The notes: a model not told the origin generated them from the letters alone. A stretch of 64,000 nt of DNA from an uncultured Lewinella sp. (GCA_937873655.1 CALMYQ010000101.1:275845-339844); one strand, 5' to 3'. Shown: positions 44,927 to 54,674, numbered from the stretch's first letter. Translations and numbers: made by a program.

Positions 44927-45616
44927 ATGGAAGACCATTTGATCGTCAGGTTGCAACAAGCCAACATTTACCAGAAGGAAAACCGGGTGCTGACCGAGGT
45001 CAATATGCGCATTTCCCGCGGCGAGTTCACCTACCTGATCGGAAAGACCGGCAGCGGAAAATCAAGCCTGCTCAAGACCTTGTACGCCGCCCTCCCCCTG
45101 ACGGAAGGCAAGGGTTCGGTGGCCGGTTATGATTTGCGCTCGCTGGACAGGAAAAGCATCCCGCTGCTGAGGAGAAACCTGGGGATCGTCTTCCAGGATT
45201 TCAACCTGCTGACCGACCGGAACGTGGCGGATAACCTCCGCTTTGTACTGGAAGCCACCGGCTGGAAGGAGGATAAAAAAATCCGGCAGCGGTCGACCGA
45301 GGTCCTCGAACAGGTTGACCTGAAAGACAAAGCGACCAAAATGCCCTGGCAACTTTCCGGCGGCGAACAACAAAGAGTTGTAATAGCCCGGGCCTTGCTG
45401 AACAAACCCCATCTGCTGATCGCCGACGAGCCGACCGGCAATCTGGATCCCGAAACATCTGATGATATCTTGCTGTTAATGAGAGATTTATCCAAGAAAA
45501 ACAATACCGCAGTCATTTTTGCCACCCACGATTACAGAGTGATCCAGCATTTTCCCGCCCGGATTATCCGCTGTGTTGACAGCCGGGTGATCAGCGACGA
45601 AGAGATCGAGATTTAA
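44927..45616 (+). CDS. ftsE: FtsE-like ABC transporter ATP-binding protein
   Basis: A 229-residue nucleotide-binding domain, complete: Walker A GKTGSGKSSL, Q-loop VFQDFNLLTDRNV, signature LSGGEQQRVVIARALLN, Walker B LLIADEPTGNLDP, and H-loop ATHDY. The LLTDRNVADN phrase after the Q-loop and the short length are those of FtsE, the ATPase of the FtsEX complex that activates cell-wall hydrolases at the division site. Its partner FtsX is not adjacent; the next gene is the helicase. A MacB/LolD-type ATPase is the main alternative. Confidence 0.83.
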   Translation: MEDHLIVRLQQANIYQKENRVLTEVNMRISRGEFTYLIGKTGSGKSSLLKTLYAALPLTEGKGSVAGYDLRSLDRKSIPLLRRNLGIVFQDFNLLTDRNVADNLRFVLEATGWKEDKKIRQRSTEVLEQVDLKDKATKMPWQLSGGEQQRVVIARALLNKPHLLIADEPTGNLDPETSDDILLLMRDLSKKNNTAVIFATHDYRVIQHFPARIIRCVDSRVISDEEIEI

Positions 45617-45639
45617 TCTCTTTTTTCAACAATTTATTG

Positions 45640-45647
45640 TAAACTTG
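45640..45647 (+). promoter_or_regulatory. Possible -7 promoter element for the UvrD helicase gene
   Basis: TAAACTTG followed by C is one base off TAnnTTTG and lies 41 bases before the ATG at 45689. Confidence 0.3.
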
Positions 45648-45688
45648 CCACTTGATTCGCGCTTGCGGTTTTTTTAAAAATTGGGCTT

Positions 45689-47977
45689 ATGGAAACGAAT
45701 ACTCCGGAGAATTACCTGAACAGTTTGAATGAGGTTCAGCGCCAAGCGGTTACGACCATCGACGGTCCCGTTTTGGTCGTTGCAGGCCCGGGCTCCGGAA
45801 AAACCCGGGTGCTGACCTACCGCATCGCCCATATCATCCAACAGGGTACCGCCCCGTGGGCCATTATGGCGCTGACGTTTACCAACAAAGCCGCCAGGGA
45901 AATGAAAGAGCGGATTGGTAAAGTTGTGGGGCCCCATGCGGATAAGGTCTGGGCGGGCACCTTCCACTCCATTTTTGCCCGGATACTGCGGGTGGAGGCG
46001 GAGAAGATCGGCTACCCTTCCAATTTCACCATTTACGATACGGACGATACCAAATCCCTGATCGGCACCATCCTACAGGAAATGCACCTGGACCGCAACG
46101 TGTACAATCCCAATACCGTGCGAAGCCGGATCTCGTCGGCCAAAAGCAACCTCATCACCCCCAGGCTGTACGCCCAGAACGAGGAATTCCGCAACCAGGA
46201 CCGGATGGCCAAAATGCCCCAGATCTACGATATTTATGAAAAATACGTGGTCCGCTGCAAACGGGCCGGCGCCATGGATTTTGACGACCTGCTCTACCGG
46301 CTGTACGAGCTGCTGCAAACCAATCCGGACAATATCCTCGAGAAATACCGGTCGCGTTTCACCCATTTTCTGGTCGACGAATTTCAGGATACCAACCACC
46401 TCCAGTATTCCATTATCCGGAAACTGGTCAACTTCGACAACAGTCCGCGCAATATCTGCGTGGTCGGCGACGACGCCCAGAGCATTTACGCTTTCCGGGG
46501 CGCCACCATTCAGAATATCCTGGATTTCGAAGCCGATTTCAAGCCATTCAACATCCGCGTGTTCAAACTGGAACAGAACTACCGTTCCACCGATCATATC
46601 GTACAGGCCGCCAATGTCCTGATCCAGAACAATAGCCGCCAGATCCCCAAGAAGATCTGGTCGGACAAGGGGGAAGGGCACAAGATCAAGGTCCTGGAAG
46701 CCATCACCGATAACGAAGAGGGCAAACGGGTCATAGATACCATCGTGGAGCAAAAGAACCGCTTCCACTTGTCCAATTCGGATATCGTGGTGTTGTACCG
46801 CACCAACTCCCAATCCCGGATCTTTGAAGAATACCTGCGGCGTTTCAACCTGGCGTACAAGGTTTACGGCGGGCAATCGTTCTACCAGCGCAAGGAAGTC
46901 AAAGACCTGATCGCCTATCTGCGCCTGGTCGTCAACATGAAAGATGAGGAAGCCCTGCGCCGCGTCATCAATTACCCCAAAAGAGGGATCGGACAGACTA
47001 CGGTGGAAAAGATCGGCGAACTGGCCGCCGCCACCAACCGGACCATGTGGGAATGCCTGCTGGAAGTTCAGGCAGGCGCCCGAACCGCCAACGCGCTGAC
47101 CGGCTTCAAGGATATGATCGTAAAGGCCAACGCCCAGCTCGACACGTCGGACGCCTACGAATTGGCTGTCCATATGGCCAAACAGTCAGGGCTGCTGGAC
47201 GACCTGAAAGCGGATACCTCCATCGAAGGGCTGTCCCGGAAAGAAAACGTGGACGGATTGCTCGACGCCATCAAATCCTTTGTTGACGAAGACACCGTGA
47301 TCGATACCCAAACCCTGCCCGATAAAAGCCTGGCCACCTACCTGCAGAACATCGCCCTGCTGACGGATGCGGACGAGAATGCCGACCAGCGGGATTTTAT
47401 CACCCTCATGTCCATCCACTCCGCCAAAGGGCTCGAATTCAAATCCGTTTTTGTCACGGGCCTGGAAGAAAAGCTGTTCCCGTCCTATTTGTCGATGGAA
47501 AATGCAGAAGGCATGGATGAGGAACGCAGGTTATTTTATGTTGCTGTCACCCGGGCAGAACAATTCCTGACCCTGAGCTACGCCAAAAACCGGTACAGGT
47601 TCGGCCAGATGCGGATCAATGATCCCAGCCGTTTCCTGGGAGAAATACCGCGCCAGCACCTCGAAAGTACCGCCTATATCCGGACCGGCGGCGAGGAGGC
47701 TGCGGTTTCCACGATGTCGAGGGTAATGGGCAATTTCCAGAAAAGGACAAGCGCCTCAAGCCCGGTTCTCAGAGCGGATCCCAAGGATTTCAAACCAAGC
47801 GCTTCGGAAAACATCCAGGCCGGCATGAAGGTGCTGCACCTTAAATTCGGCGAAGGAAAGGTGATCAGTATCGACGGTGGCAAGGATAACCGGATCGCGA
47901 CCATCCACTTCCAGGATATTGACGCCCCCGAAAGGCGGATCATGCTGAAATTTGCGAAATTGCAGATCCTGGAGTGA
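45689..47977 (+). CDS. pcrA: UvrD/PcrA-type DNA helicase
   Basis: A 762-residue superfamily 1A 3'-5' helicase. Motifs in order: the Q motif LNEVQRQAVTTIDGP, Walker A VVAGPGSGKTRVL (I), ALTFTNKAAREMKERI (Ia), LVDEFQDTNHLQY (II), VVGDDAQSIYAFRGA (III), KLEQNYRSTDHIV (IV), LMSIHSAKGLEFKSVFVTG (V) and RRLFYVAVTRAEQFLTLSYA (VI). The C-terminal 60 residues (MKVLHLKFGEGKVISIDGGK) are the Tudor-like region of PcrA that contacts RNA polymerase. Length and order are standard. It acts in nucleotide excision repair and in clearing RecA filaments or stalled transcription. It may share a transcript with ftsE (72-base gap). Confidence 0.92.
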   Translation: METNTPENYLNSLNEVQRQAVTTIDGPVLVVAGPGSGKTRVLTYRIAHIIQQGTAPWAIMALTFTNKAAREMKERIGKVVGPHADKVWAGTFHSIFARILRVEAEKIGYPSNFTIYDTDDTKSLIGTILQEMHLDRNVYNPNTVRSRISSAKSNLITPRLYAQNEEFRNQDRMAKMPQIYDIYEKYVVRCKRAGAMDFDDLLYRLYELLQTNPDNILEKYRSRFTHFLVDEFQDTNHLQYSIIRKLVNFDNSPRNICVVGDDAQSIYAFRGATIQNILDFEADFKPFNIRVFKLEQNYRSTDHIVQAANVLIQNNSRQIPKKIWSDKGEGHKIKVLEAITDNEEGKRVIDTIVEQKNRFHLSNSDIVVLYRTNSQSRIFEEYLRRFNLAYKVYGGQSFYQRKEVKDLIAYLRLVVNMKDEEALRRVINYPKRGIGQTTVEKIGELAAATNRTMWECLLEVQAGARTANALTGFKDMIVKANAQLDTSDAYELAVHMAKQSGLLDDLKADTSIEGLSRKENVDGLLDAIKSFVDEDTVIDTQTLPDKSLATYLQNIALLTDADENADQRDFITLMSIHSAKGLEFKSVFVTGLEEKLFPSYLSMENAEGMDEERRLFYVAVTRAEQFLTLSYAKNRYRFGQMRINDPSRFLGEIPRQHLESTAYIRTGGEEAAVSTMSRVMGNFQKRTSASSPVLRADPKDFKPSASENIQAGMKVLHLKFGEGKVISIDGGKDNRIATIHFQDIDAPERRIMLKFAKLQILE

Positions 47978-47999
47978 GCGCCTGGCTGAAAAGCGATCC

Positions 48000-50390
48000 T
48001 TAGCGCGTAACCTTTACCATTTTTCGGGTCTCCACCAACTTGCCGTCAGCGATCAGCTGAACGAAGTAAACGCCTGCGGGCAGGCTCGTGCCGGTTTGAA
48101 CCGCGCCGTTGCCGTCATTCAGCGTCCAGTTATACACTTCTATTCCGGTGGCATTCAGCAGCCGGACCTGCGTCGACGCGGCTTTATTTCCGAGTTCAAA
48201 TTCAATGCGGACGGATTCTTCGAACGGATTGGGATAAATCTTCAGGGCTGCCGCCGTTGCGGGCTCTGCCGTTCCGACCACGTTGAACTCCCCGACCAGA
48301 AAGTCGTCCACCCCGGCTTCCACAATATGGCCGTTCGGGTCCAGATCGCCGGTCACAAAAAAGATCTGCATCTGATCGGATACCTGGATAAAATCAGAAA
48401 CCCTGATCCTGGATTGCGGCCGCCAGTCGCTGCCGGATTCCTTGACCGATTCCACGGTTACCGTATCCGTGCCGTTGGACAACCTGACCACCAGGGAATC
48501 ATCCGGCGAGCCGTTCCCGCCGCCGTTGTGGAACCATAGGTAGTAACTGATCGCCGGGTCGTCATAAGCGGTAAGATCCATCAGCGGTGAGGACAGCGTA
48601 AACACCCCTTTGTCGACATCATGGGCTGAATTGGACCCGCCGCCGTTGTCGGTCACGTAACACCGGTCGCCCAGGTCGCCCTGAATGTCGAGATCCGGGT
48701 TGGCCAGGGCGCCGTCCGCACGGTAGGTTCCGATCGGTTCCCCGCGTTCCCATTCACCGGTCCATCCCTGGTTTTGCTGAACCTGGTGGGTGGCCTGCCA
48801 TCCGAGGTCGAAATAAAAATCATCCTGATATCCCGGGTCCAGGGACACGGTTACGGCCGAATTGTCCGCTACCTGAATATCCGATATAACCTGATGGAGG
48901 TACCCCCAACGGCCGACATAAATATCGTATTGCCCTTCGTAAATGGCCGAAACGTTGAATTGTCCGTTCCCGCCGGTAACCGACTGGAAGTTCCCCTGCT
49001 CGCCGGAAACGATCACAGTAGCGCCTTCCACAGGCGTTCCGTCGTTGTTCCTGACCGTAATCCCGGTAAGACTATATTGATTCAGCGGTTGCAGTTCCAC
49101 ATCCAGGGTGGTGAGCTGGCCATTGACCAGTTCGACCGGGACCACTTTGGGCTGATATCCCTGCTTGAAGAACCGGACCTGAAAGGTGCCGGCCAATGCC
49201 TGACCCGTTTCGTATTTGCCCAGGGCGTTTGTAACGTCATCATTGGGTTGCTGGGACTGGATTTTGACCTCTACGCCGGTCAGCGGAGCGCCTTGTACGG
49301 CATCCGTCACGGTTCCTTCCAGCCAGCATGCCCGGACGTAGTGCGGCTCCAGGACGTACAACCCGTCGCCGATATCAGATACGAGGATCGTCTGGGAAGG
49401 AAAAAAGGGATATGCGCCCCAGGCTCCGTTGAAGCCCGCGCCTGCGCCGAAGAAGGTATCAAAATTACCGACCTCGATCAGGTTGTTCGGTCTGGAGGCA
49501 TCCACCACGATGCCGCCGTCGGTATAATAGGAGATGATGAGCCAATCCTGCCAGACATGGACGTTATGCGGAATCACATTCTGGCCGAGGGTGGCAACAG
49601 GCCGGAATTCGTCCAGTTCCACGATGTTATTCAGGTTGGAAATGTCATAGGCGGCAACCGGTGCGTTGGCCCTTTCGTCAGTGGTGAAAACGACATTTCC
49701 GTTATCCGACAACCAGGCATTATGCGTAAACTGGAAGGGCGTGGTCTGGGTAGCCTGGAGGGTTATATTGGATTTATCCGAAACGTTGTAAATCCCCAGA
49801 TGGCCTGCATAGATCTCGGACGAATACATTTCGTTATTCCGGGCATACACATCGTGGGAATAAACGTTGGGCCCTTTACCCACCAGAATGGGTTGGCCGG
49901 GGGTAGTGGCCACATCCAGGATGACGACGCCGCCGCTGTTCAGGTTGCTGCCCGCCAGGTAACAATAGCCGAACTCGTCGATAAACAGGTTGTGGCAGGT
50001 GAGCAGGGGTCCGGTGCCGAAAAGGTCCGGCGACCAATAGGAATAAGGCGCAGCGCCCGGAAGGTTCGACATATCGATGATCAGCAGGCCGCCGTCTTCC
50101 TCATTGGTCACATAGGCGTAATCGCCCCAGGTTTTGATATCGCGCCAGGTGCTGCCCGGCCCGGGAATATAGGCGACTTCGCCGACATTGTCGTGGTCGG
50201 CCAGGCTGACGATGGATACGCCGCCGTGCAGACCGACCAGGCCGTATTCGGTTCCGTCGGAGGCTGTCCAGCCCCAAACATCGTTCAGGTCTTCGTTATA
50301 GGGAATGTGTGCGATCAGGTCAACGTTCAGTTGCCCGAAACCCATAACGGCAAGGGAAGCCAGGGTCAGGCAAAGGGTAATTTTTTTCAT
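48000..50390 (-). CDS. Choice-of-anchor B family protein with T9SS type A sorting domain
   Basis: A 796-residue secreted protein with a signal peptide (ending MGFGQ). Residues 25-350 are an LVIVD-type beta-propeller (GLVGLHGGVSIVSLADHDNV, DYAYVTNEEDGGLLIIDMSN, PNVYSHDVYARNNEMYSSEI), the hallmark of the choice-of-anchor B family. Two carboxypeptidase-regulatory-like domains follow (about 355-425 LEGTVTDAVQGAPLTGVEVK; 430-505 GITVRNNDGTPVEGATVIVS). A jelly-roll region comes next (DDFYFDLGW to VEAGVDDFLVGEF), then the type A sorting domain LKIYPNPFEESVRIEFELGN with LPAGVYFVQLIADG. It is secreted by T9SS and anchored or released. Function is unknown. Confidence 0.9.
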   Translation of the reverse strand: MKKITLCLTLASLAVMGFGQLNVDLIAHIPYNEDLNDVWGWTASDGTEYGLVGLHGGVSIVSLADHDNVGEVAYIPGPGSTWRDIKTWGDYAYVTNEEDGGLLIIDMSNLPGAAPYSYWSPDLFGTGPLLTCHNLFIDEFGYCYLAGSNLNSGGVVILDVATTPGQPILVGKGPNVYSHDVYARNNEMYSSEIYAGHLGIYNVSDKSNITLQATQTTPFQFTHNAWLSDNGNVVFTTDERANAPVAAYDISNLNNIVELDEFRPVATLGQNVIPHNVHVWQDWLIISYYTDGGIVVDASRPNNLIEVGNFDTFFGAGAGFNGAWGAYPFFPSQTILVSDIGDGLYVLEPHYVRACWLEGTVTDAVQGAPLTGVEVKIQSQQPNDDVTNALGKYETGQALAGTFQVRFFKQGYQPKVVPVELVNGQLTTLDVELQPLNQYSLTGITVRNNDGTPVEGATVIVSGEQGNFQSVTGGNGQFNVSAIYEGQYDIYVGRWGYLHQVISDIQVADNSAVTVSLDPGYQDDFYFDLGWQATHQVQQNQGWTGEWERGEPIGTYRADGALANPDLDIQGDLGDRCYVTDNGGGSNSAHDVDKGVFTLSSPLMDLTAYDDPAISYYLWFHNGGGNGSPDDSLVVRLSNGTDTVTVESVKESGSDWRPQSRIRVSDFIQVSDQMQIFFVTGDLDPNGHIVEAGVDDFLVGEFNVVGTAEPATAAALKIYPNPFEESVRIEFELGNKAASTQVRLLNATGIEVYNWTLNDGNGAVQTGTSLPAGVYFVQLIADGKLVETRKMVKVTR

Positions 50391-50422
50391 TAGAGCTGTG
50401 ATTAAAATTCAAGAAGCGGCGC

Positions 50423-50430
50423 CAAAGATA
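50423..50430 (-). promoter_or_regulatory. Putative -7 promoter element for the choice-of-anchor gene
   Basis: The reverse strand reads TATCTTTG, a full TAnnTTTG match, 33 bases before the ATG at 50390. Confidence 0.5.
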
Positions 50431-50453
50431 GGATTAAAGGCGGGGTTGCAGGA

Positions 50454-50882
50454 TTATTTTCTGCGATCTACCACTGCAATTGTTAACCTGCTGACACATA
50501 TCAGTTTTTGTTGTTCGTCGCGGATTTCAATATGCCAGACGTGGATGGACCGGCCGATTTTGAAGGGTGTGGCCCTTGCGGTCACGGTACCGGAGGTAGC
50601 GGAATTCAGGTGATTGGCATTCAGCTCCACGCCTACGGGAATTTGTGCCGACATATCCTCAAGGCAAAATATGGAGGCTACGCTGCCGACGGTTTCCGCG
50701 AGGGCGGCGGAGGCGCCGCCGTGCAGCAGTCCTGCGGGTTGTTTGGTCCGGTGATCAACGGGCATTTGCGCTTCGAGGAAATCGTCGCCGAACCCCGTAA
50801 AGGTAATCCCCAGGGCGTCCACCAGCGTTTTGGGGGAAATGGCGTTTATTCCCTCAATCGAAGGTTCATGTTTCCAGATCAT
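50454..50882 (-). CDS. Hotdog-fold thioesterase (MenI/YdiI-like)
   Basis: A 142-residue single hotdog domain. The conserved stretch PVDHRTKQPAGLLHGGASAA carries the HGG turn and the start of the long helix, continuing AALAETVGSVAS with the catalytic Glu. The end of the sheet reads IGRSIHVWHIEIRDEQQKLI. The match is to the 1,4-dihydroxy-2-naphthoyl-CoA or PaaI-like thioesterases (MenI, YdiI), which hydrolyse an acyl-CoA in menaquinone synthesis or phenylacetate turnover. No men gene is adjacent, so the exact CoA ester is not certain. It lies 16 bases after the coiled-coil gene on the same strand. Confidence 0.85.
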   Translation of the reverse strand: MIWKHEPSIEGINAISPKTLVDALGITFTGFGDDFLEAQMPVDHRTKQPAGLLHGGASAALAETVGSVASIFCLEDMSAQIPVGVELNANHLNSATSGTVTARATPFKIGRSIHVWHIEIRDEQQKLICVSRLTIAVVDRRK

Positions 50883-50897
50883 GCTGATAATTGGAGG

Positions 50898-51137
50898 TTA
50901 TCGCGTTTGAGGGGATTTTTTCAGTTTTTGTTCGTAAGTCTGAACGACCCGCGCTTGTTGTTCAGCCATTTTGTTCAACAACCGGAGTTCTTGTTTCAGG
51001 GTTTCCCCCTGTTCTACTACATCATCGGTCTGTGAGAGACCTTTCCGCTTTCGATTGATGTCCAGGATTTTTTGAATGGTTTGACTAAGTGCCTGTTTTG
51101 CTCGGTCCAGTCGGCTTCTAAGCGGTGTTTGGATCAT
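50898..51137 (-). CDS. Small coiled-coil hypothetical protein
   Basis: From the ATG at 51137 the product has 79 residues, almost entirely helical and charged, with heptad-like spacing of Leu/Ile (LDRAKQALSQTIQKILDINR, TLKQELRLLNKMAEQQARVV). No family is recognised. An earlier ATG at 51251 would extend it to 117 residues, but the added stretch is not helical, and a promoter motif at 51263-51270 would put the transcription start only a few bases before it. It may be co-transcribed with the thioesterase. A DNA- or envelope-associated structural role would be only a guess. Confidence 0.55.
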   Translation of the reverse strand: MIQTPLRSRLDRAKQALSQTIQKILDINRKRKGLSQTDDVVEQGETLKQELRLLNKMAEQQARVVQTYEQKLKKSPQTR

Positions 51138-51262
51138 GGCAATTGGTTTGTGTTGGTCAGCAGAAAAAAAGAACTTTTGTCCAGAACTTTTATTCCGGCA
51201 ATGAATGAATGTTAAGCCTTCGTCTTTTGAAGGGAACGAAACTTTTTCCATTCCTGATAGAA

Positions 51263-51270
51263 CAAATATA
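51263..51270 (-). promoter_or_regulatory. Putative -7 promoter element for the coiled-coil gene
   Basis: The reverse strand reads TATATTTG (TAnnTTTG), 126 bases before the ATG at 51137 or 12 before the alternative start at 51251. Confidence 0.45.
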
Positions 51271-51417
51271 AGAGAATATCCAAGGGATCAAAACATTATT
51301 TCAATGAAAATTCATTTTGATCTCGAAAATTCCCATGCTATTAACGACCGGGGAGGGCAAAAAGATTTCTCCCGGGGGTATTTTAACACATAAGATTTTG
51401 CTCAACTGAACCGGGGT

Positions 51418-52002
51418 TTATTTGCCGATCGGGATGACGATGCCCACCCCGAAGGAGGGTTGGGCCAGAACCGGGTCGACACTCAGCACTGGGCGCACGT
51501 GAAAGCCGATGTCCTCGTTCACGTCAAACCCCTGCAAATGAGCGTCTACGTAGGCTTCGATCCCTTGCAGGACGTACAGCAGGGCAAAGTACACATAGGC
51601 GTTCTGCGTTTTTTTATCATAGCGGTCGCGCAGGTTCCGCAGGGTTTGGATATTATCGATCGTGGTGCCGGTAAATTCATGGGGTTCGTCATTGAGCTTG
51701 GCCAGGTAGGCTTTTTTGAACCGGCGATAGAGGCCCTGGTTATAGTCCACAACCCGGTACATCCCGTAGGTTGCGCCGTACACGATGGGCGCTTTCCACC
51801 ACCTCCGGTTGTAGATCTGGCCGCCACCGGGAATGATGGCCCACATGAGGGCTTTTTTGGGTTCCGGCTGCCATTTGACGGCAACGGGCCGGAGCGTATC
51901 CGGCGGGTTGACAATCAGCGAATCCCCTGCAATTCCGGATTGGGCACGCAGTCCGAAGGAGGACAGGAGCAGCAATCCGATGACAGGAAAAATGGCTTTC
52001 AT
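51418..52002 (-). CDS. DUF5683 membrane-associated protein
   Basis: A 194-residue protein with a signal peptide (ending GLRAQ). The domain begins KWQPEPKKALMWAIIPGGGQ, followed by IYNRRWWKAPIVYGATYGMY (the PGGGQxYNRxWWKxP motif of DUF5683). A second conserved block is NLRDRYDKKTQNAYVYFALL, and YVLQGIEAYVDAHLQGFDVN includes the VDAHL motif. It ends in a short beta pair, VGIVIPIGK. It lies 80 bases downstream of parB on the same strand, an arrangement common in Bacteroidota (parA-parB-DUF5683). Its function is unknown; it may be an envelope protein. Confidence 0.85.
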   Translation of the reverse strand: MKAIFPVIGLLLLSSFGLRAQSGIAGDSLIVNPPDTLRPVAVKWQPEPKKALMWAIIPGGGQIYNRRWWKAPIVYGATYGMYRVVDYNQGLYRRFKKAYLAKLNDEPHEFTGTTIDNIQTLRNLRDRYDKKTQNAYVYFALLYVLQGIEAYVDAHLQGFDVNEDIGFHVRPVLSVDPVLAQPSFGVGIVIPIGK

Positions 52003-52082
52003 GCAACAGTTTTAAGTAAAGACGCCCAACAGCGGCGAAACACGGGATTTGTTAAGTCCCTTTGCTTTTTGTTCACCTTTCA

Positions 52083-53015
52083 TCAAGGCATCTCAACACA
52101 CTTGAAAAAGTGGTGGAGCTGATCCTTGGTCTCAAACGGAATGAGGATATGCCCTTTCCCGCCTTCCTTGTCTTCCAGGACCATTTTGATCTTTTTGGAG
52201 CCGAAAAATTCGCGAAAATCCTGGAGGATGTCCTCATGCTCTGAAGAAAGGCTTCTGGCAGCGGGTTGCGCGGGCGTTTTTTTCTTGGCGTTACCTGAGT
52301 ATCCGCTGGTCAGGTCTTCGGTCTGGCGAACAGAAAGTTCTTTGGCAAGGATCTTGCTCAGGACCTCCTTGTGGAGCAATTTGTCCTTGATGCCTGCAAT
52401 CGCCCTGGCGTGGCCCATGGATATCTTACCTTCCTTGATGGCCTTCTGAACTTCGACGTGGAGGTCGAGCAACCGGATATAATTGCTGATGGTGCTGCGT
52501 TGCTTGCCTACCCTTTCGGCCAGTTGGTCATCGGTCAGGGCGCACTCCTCTTTGAGGCGGTAGTACGACACGGCGATCTCCAGCGCGTTGAGGTCTTCCC
52601 GCTGGATATTCTCGATGAGGGCCATTTCCAGGAGGGTCTGGTCGTTTGCGATCCGGATATAAGCCGGCGCTTCTTTGATCCCTGCCAATTTTGAGGCCCG
52701 CCACCGGCGTTCGCCGGAAATGATCTGGTATTGTTTGGCGTTGAGGCGCCGGACGGTCAGCGGTTGGATAATGCCGTGGACCTTGATGGAATCCGCCAGT
52801 TCCTGCAGGGCTTCCGGATCAAAATCCTTCCTGGGCTGATCGGGATTGCTCTCAATCTGGTCGATGGGAACCAGTGCGAAATGGCTGCTGAGGTCCTTAA
52901 CGACTTTCTCAGGGTTTTCGGCGATGGCCTGATCCAGTTTTTTGGTAAACAGGACATCGATCCCCGAACCTAATGCCTCTTTGGCGCCTGTTTTGGATGC
53001 AATTCTTTTTGCCAT
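52083..53015 (-). CDS. parB: Chromosome-partitioning protein ParB
   Basis: A 310-residue CTP-dependent clamp. Residues 55-140 are the ParB/Srx domain: IESNPDQPRKDFDPEALQEL, IIQPLTVRRL, ISGERRWRASKLAG (the GERRxRA CTP-binding motif) and ALIENIQREDLNALE. The HTH domain spans about 145-220 (LTDDQLAERVGKQRSTISNY, ISMGHARAIAGI). The C-terminal dimerisation domain is short, after a linker. The start ATG at 53015 is 55 bases after the parA stop. It loads at parS and, with ParA, segregates chromosome origins. I saw no clear parS site (TGTTTCACGTGAAACA-like) in the surrounding 3 kb. Confidence 0.93.
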   Translation of the reverse strand: MAKRIASKTGAKEALGSGIDVLFTKKLDQAIAENPEKVVKDLSSHFALVPIDQIESNPDQPRKDFDPEALQELADSIKVHGIIQPLTVRRLNAKQYQIISGERRWRASKLAGIKEAPAYIRIANDQTLLEMALIENIQREDLNALEIAVSYYRLKEECALTDDQLAERVGKQRSTISNYIRLLDLHVEVQKAIKEGKISMGHARAIAGIKDKLLHKEVLSKILAKELSVRQTEDLTSGYSGNAKKKTPAQPAARSLSSEHEDILQDFREFFGSKKIKMVLEDKEGGKGHILIPFETKDQLHHFFKCVEMP

Positions 53016-53070
53016 GTGTCCGATTTATCGCTCCCGCTTGGGGAATAAGAGAATGAACAACATCCGGCCG

Positions 53071-53850
53071 TCAGACCAGGACGTTATCCTTGTTTTTGGC
53101 CAGGAATTCCTGTGCCAGGTTCAAAAAGTTAATGCTGCCCTTGCTGCCGGCATTGATCAAAACGATGGGCATGTGGTGGTTGGGCGCCTCGCCGATCCGG
53201 GCGTTCCGGTGGATGATGGTATCGTAGACGTGGTCGGGGAAGATCTCCCGAACTTTTTCCACCACAACGGAAGCCAACCGAAGGCGGCTGTCGTACATAG
53301 ACAGCAAGATGCCTTCGATCTCGAGGCCCGGGTTGTAATTATCCTTAACCAGCTGGATGGTATTCTGCAATTTTGCAAGCCCTTCCAGTGCAAAGAATTC
53401 GCATTGTGCCGGGATCAGGACCGTATCCGCTGCCGTAAGCGCATTCAGGGTGATCAGCCCCAGGGACGGCAGGCAATCGATGAACACATAATCATAATCA
53501 TCCCTGACCTTATCGACGATCCCTTTCATGACCTGCACCCGGTCTTCCAGATTGATCAGTTCCAATTCAGCGCCGACCAGGTTGATATGGGACGGGATCA
53601 GGTGGAGGTTGGGCGTATCGGTCTCGTAGATCGCCTCTTCCGGGCTAAGGCCGTTGATCAGGCAATCGTAAATGGAGGTTTCCACATCTTCCGGCATGGC
53701 GCCCACCCCTGAGGAGGCGTTGGCCTGGGGGTCCGCATCGATCAACAGCACCTTTTTCTCCAGGATTGCAAGGCTGGCGGCGAGGTTGATGGCAGTCGTC
53801 GTTTTGCCGACACCGCCTTTCTGATTTGCAATCGCAATAACTTTTCCCAT
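53071..53850 (-). CDS. parA: Chromosome-partitioning ATPase ParA (Soj)
   Basis: A 259-residue deviant Walker ATPase from the ATG at 53850: [20 protein letters not shown] (KGGVGKT), [13 protein letters not shown] (A'), [18 protein letters not shown] (Walker B region; Cys stands where most ParA have Cys or Thr), and [24 protein letters not shown] later motifs (here [20 protein letters not shown]). A longer reading frame starts 63 bases earlier (TTG-type) but adds an unrelated N-terminus. It organises parB-parS on the nucleoid. It lies upstream of parB on the same strand and 41 bases overlap with the hydrolase is only in the discarded extension. Confidence 0.93.
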   Translation of the reverse strand: MGKVIAIANQKGGVGKTTTAINLAASLAILEKKVLLIDADPQANASSGVGAMPEDVETSIYDCLINGLSPEEAIYETDTPNLHLIPSHINLVGAELELINLEDRVQVMKGIVDKVRDDYDYVFIDCLPSLGLITLNALTAADTVLIPAQCEFFALEGLAKLQNTIQLVKDNYNPGLEIEGILLSMYDSRLRLASVVVEKVREIFPDHVYDTIIHRNARIGEAPNHHMPIVLINAGSKGSINFLNLAQEFLAKNKDNVLV

Positions 53851-53890
53851 CTTGATTCGATTATCGGGTTTGAAATGCAGATAAAGCCGG

Positions 53891-54571
53891 CTACAATTGA
53901 ATAACTTCGCCAACCGAGGGCAAAATTAGCTTTTTTCCCCGTTCCGCGAAAGCCTTTTGGACTTCATTGTGGTCAATTTTAATATAACCGAAGGTATCGA
54001 AGTGGACCCCGATAATGGTGTCGCATTCGATGAAGTCGCTGGCAATCAAGGCGTCTTCATATCCCATGGTGAAGTTGTCGCCTATGGGTAAGACGGCAAA
54101 ATCGAGTTTGGGGCAGGTCATCGGGATCAGCTTCATATCCATGGTCAGGGCGGTATCGCCTGCATAGTAAAAACAAGCTTCATCGTTCCAGATCACAAAC
54201 CCCATGGGGTTGGCGCCGTAAGTCCCGTCGGGCAGGACGCTGGAATGGATCGCACTGACCGCCTTGACCGTCCCGAAGTCGAAAGTAAATTTCCCGCCGG
54301 TATTCATGGGATGCCCGCCTATTTCCATCTGGTTGAACCAGGTAAAGATCTCGAAGGAGGAGATCACGCCGGCGCCCGTTCTTTTGGCAATCCGTTCGGC
54401 ATCGGCCACATGGTCCTGGTGGCCGTGGGAGATCAACAGGTAATCTGCCGGTATCTTGTTGATGTCGATTTCGGCCGCCATCGGATTCGGCGAAATAAAC
54501 GGATCAAACAGCAGGCTTTTACCGCCCATTTCCAGTCCGAAGGCGGAATGTCCATAATAAGTGATTTTCAT
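53891..54571 (-). CDS. UPF0173-like metal-dependent hydrolase (beta-lactamase fold)
   Basis: A 226-residue metallo-beta-lactamase-fold protein from the ATG at 54571 ([20 protein letters not shown]). Motif 1 is [20 protein letters not shown] (HxHxDH), motif 2 is VSAIHSSVL, the aspartate is in [15 protein letters not shown], and the final His is in [10 protein letters not shown]. The short, single-domain layout and the YYGHSAF/DPF start match the UPF0173 (YtkL) hydrolase group, whose natural substrate is unknown. It is divergent from the ferredoxin gene. Confidence 0.87.
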   Translation of the reverse strand: MKITYYGHSAFGLEMGGKSLLFDPFISPNPMAAEIDINKIPADYLLISHGHQDHVADAERIAKRTGAGVISSFEIFTWFNQMEIGGHPMNTGGKFTFDFGTVKAVSAIHSSVLPDGTYGANPMGFVIWNDEACFYYAGDTALTMDMKLIPMTCPKLDFAVLPIGDNFTMGYEDALIASDFIECDTIIGVHFDTFGYIKIDHNEVQKAFAERGKKLILPSVGEVIQL

Positions 54572-54641
54572 GATTGCTCGGTTTTGATATGCAATGATAC
54601 AGAAAAACAAATATCACCGGGGCCTATTGGATTTAAAAGAA

Positions 54642-54649
54642 TACTTTTG
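54642..54649 (+). promoter_or_regulatory. Putative -7 promoter element for the ferredoxin gene
   Basis: TACTTTTG followed by C (TAnnTTTG) ends 25 bases before the ATG at 54675, which itself follows GGAAAAG. This supports the shorter start over the ATG at 54594. Confidence 0.45.
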
Positions 54650-54674
54650 CCGTTTCAACAACGGAAAAGCAGAA

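Noticed and set aside
52000..54000. parS site near parAB
   Set aside because: I looked for a TGTTTCACGTGAAACA-like palindrome and saw none; the site may lie elsewhere.
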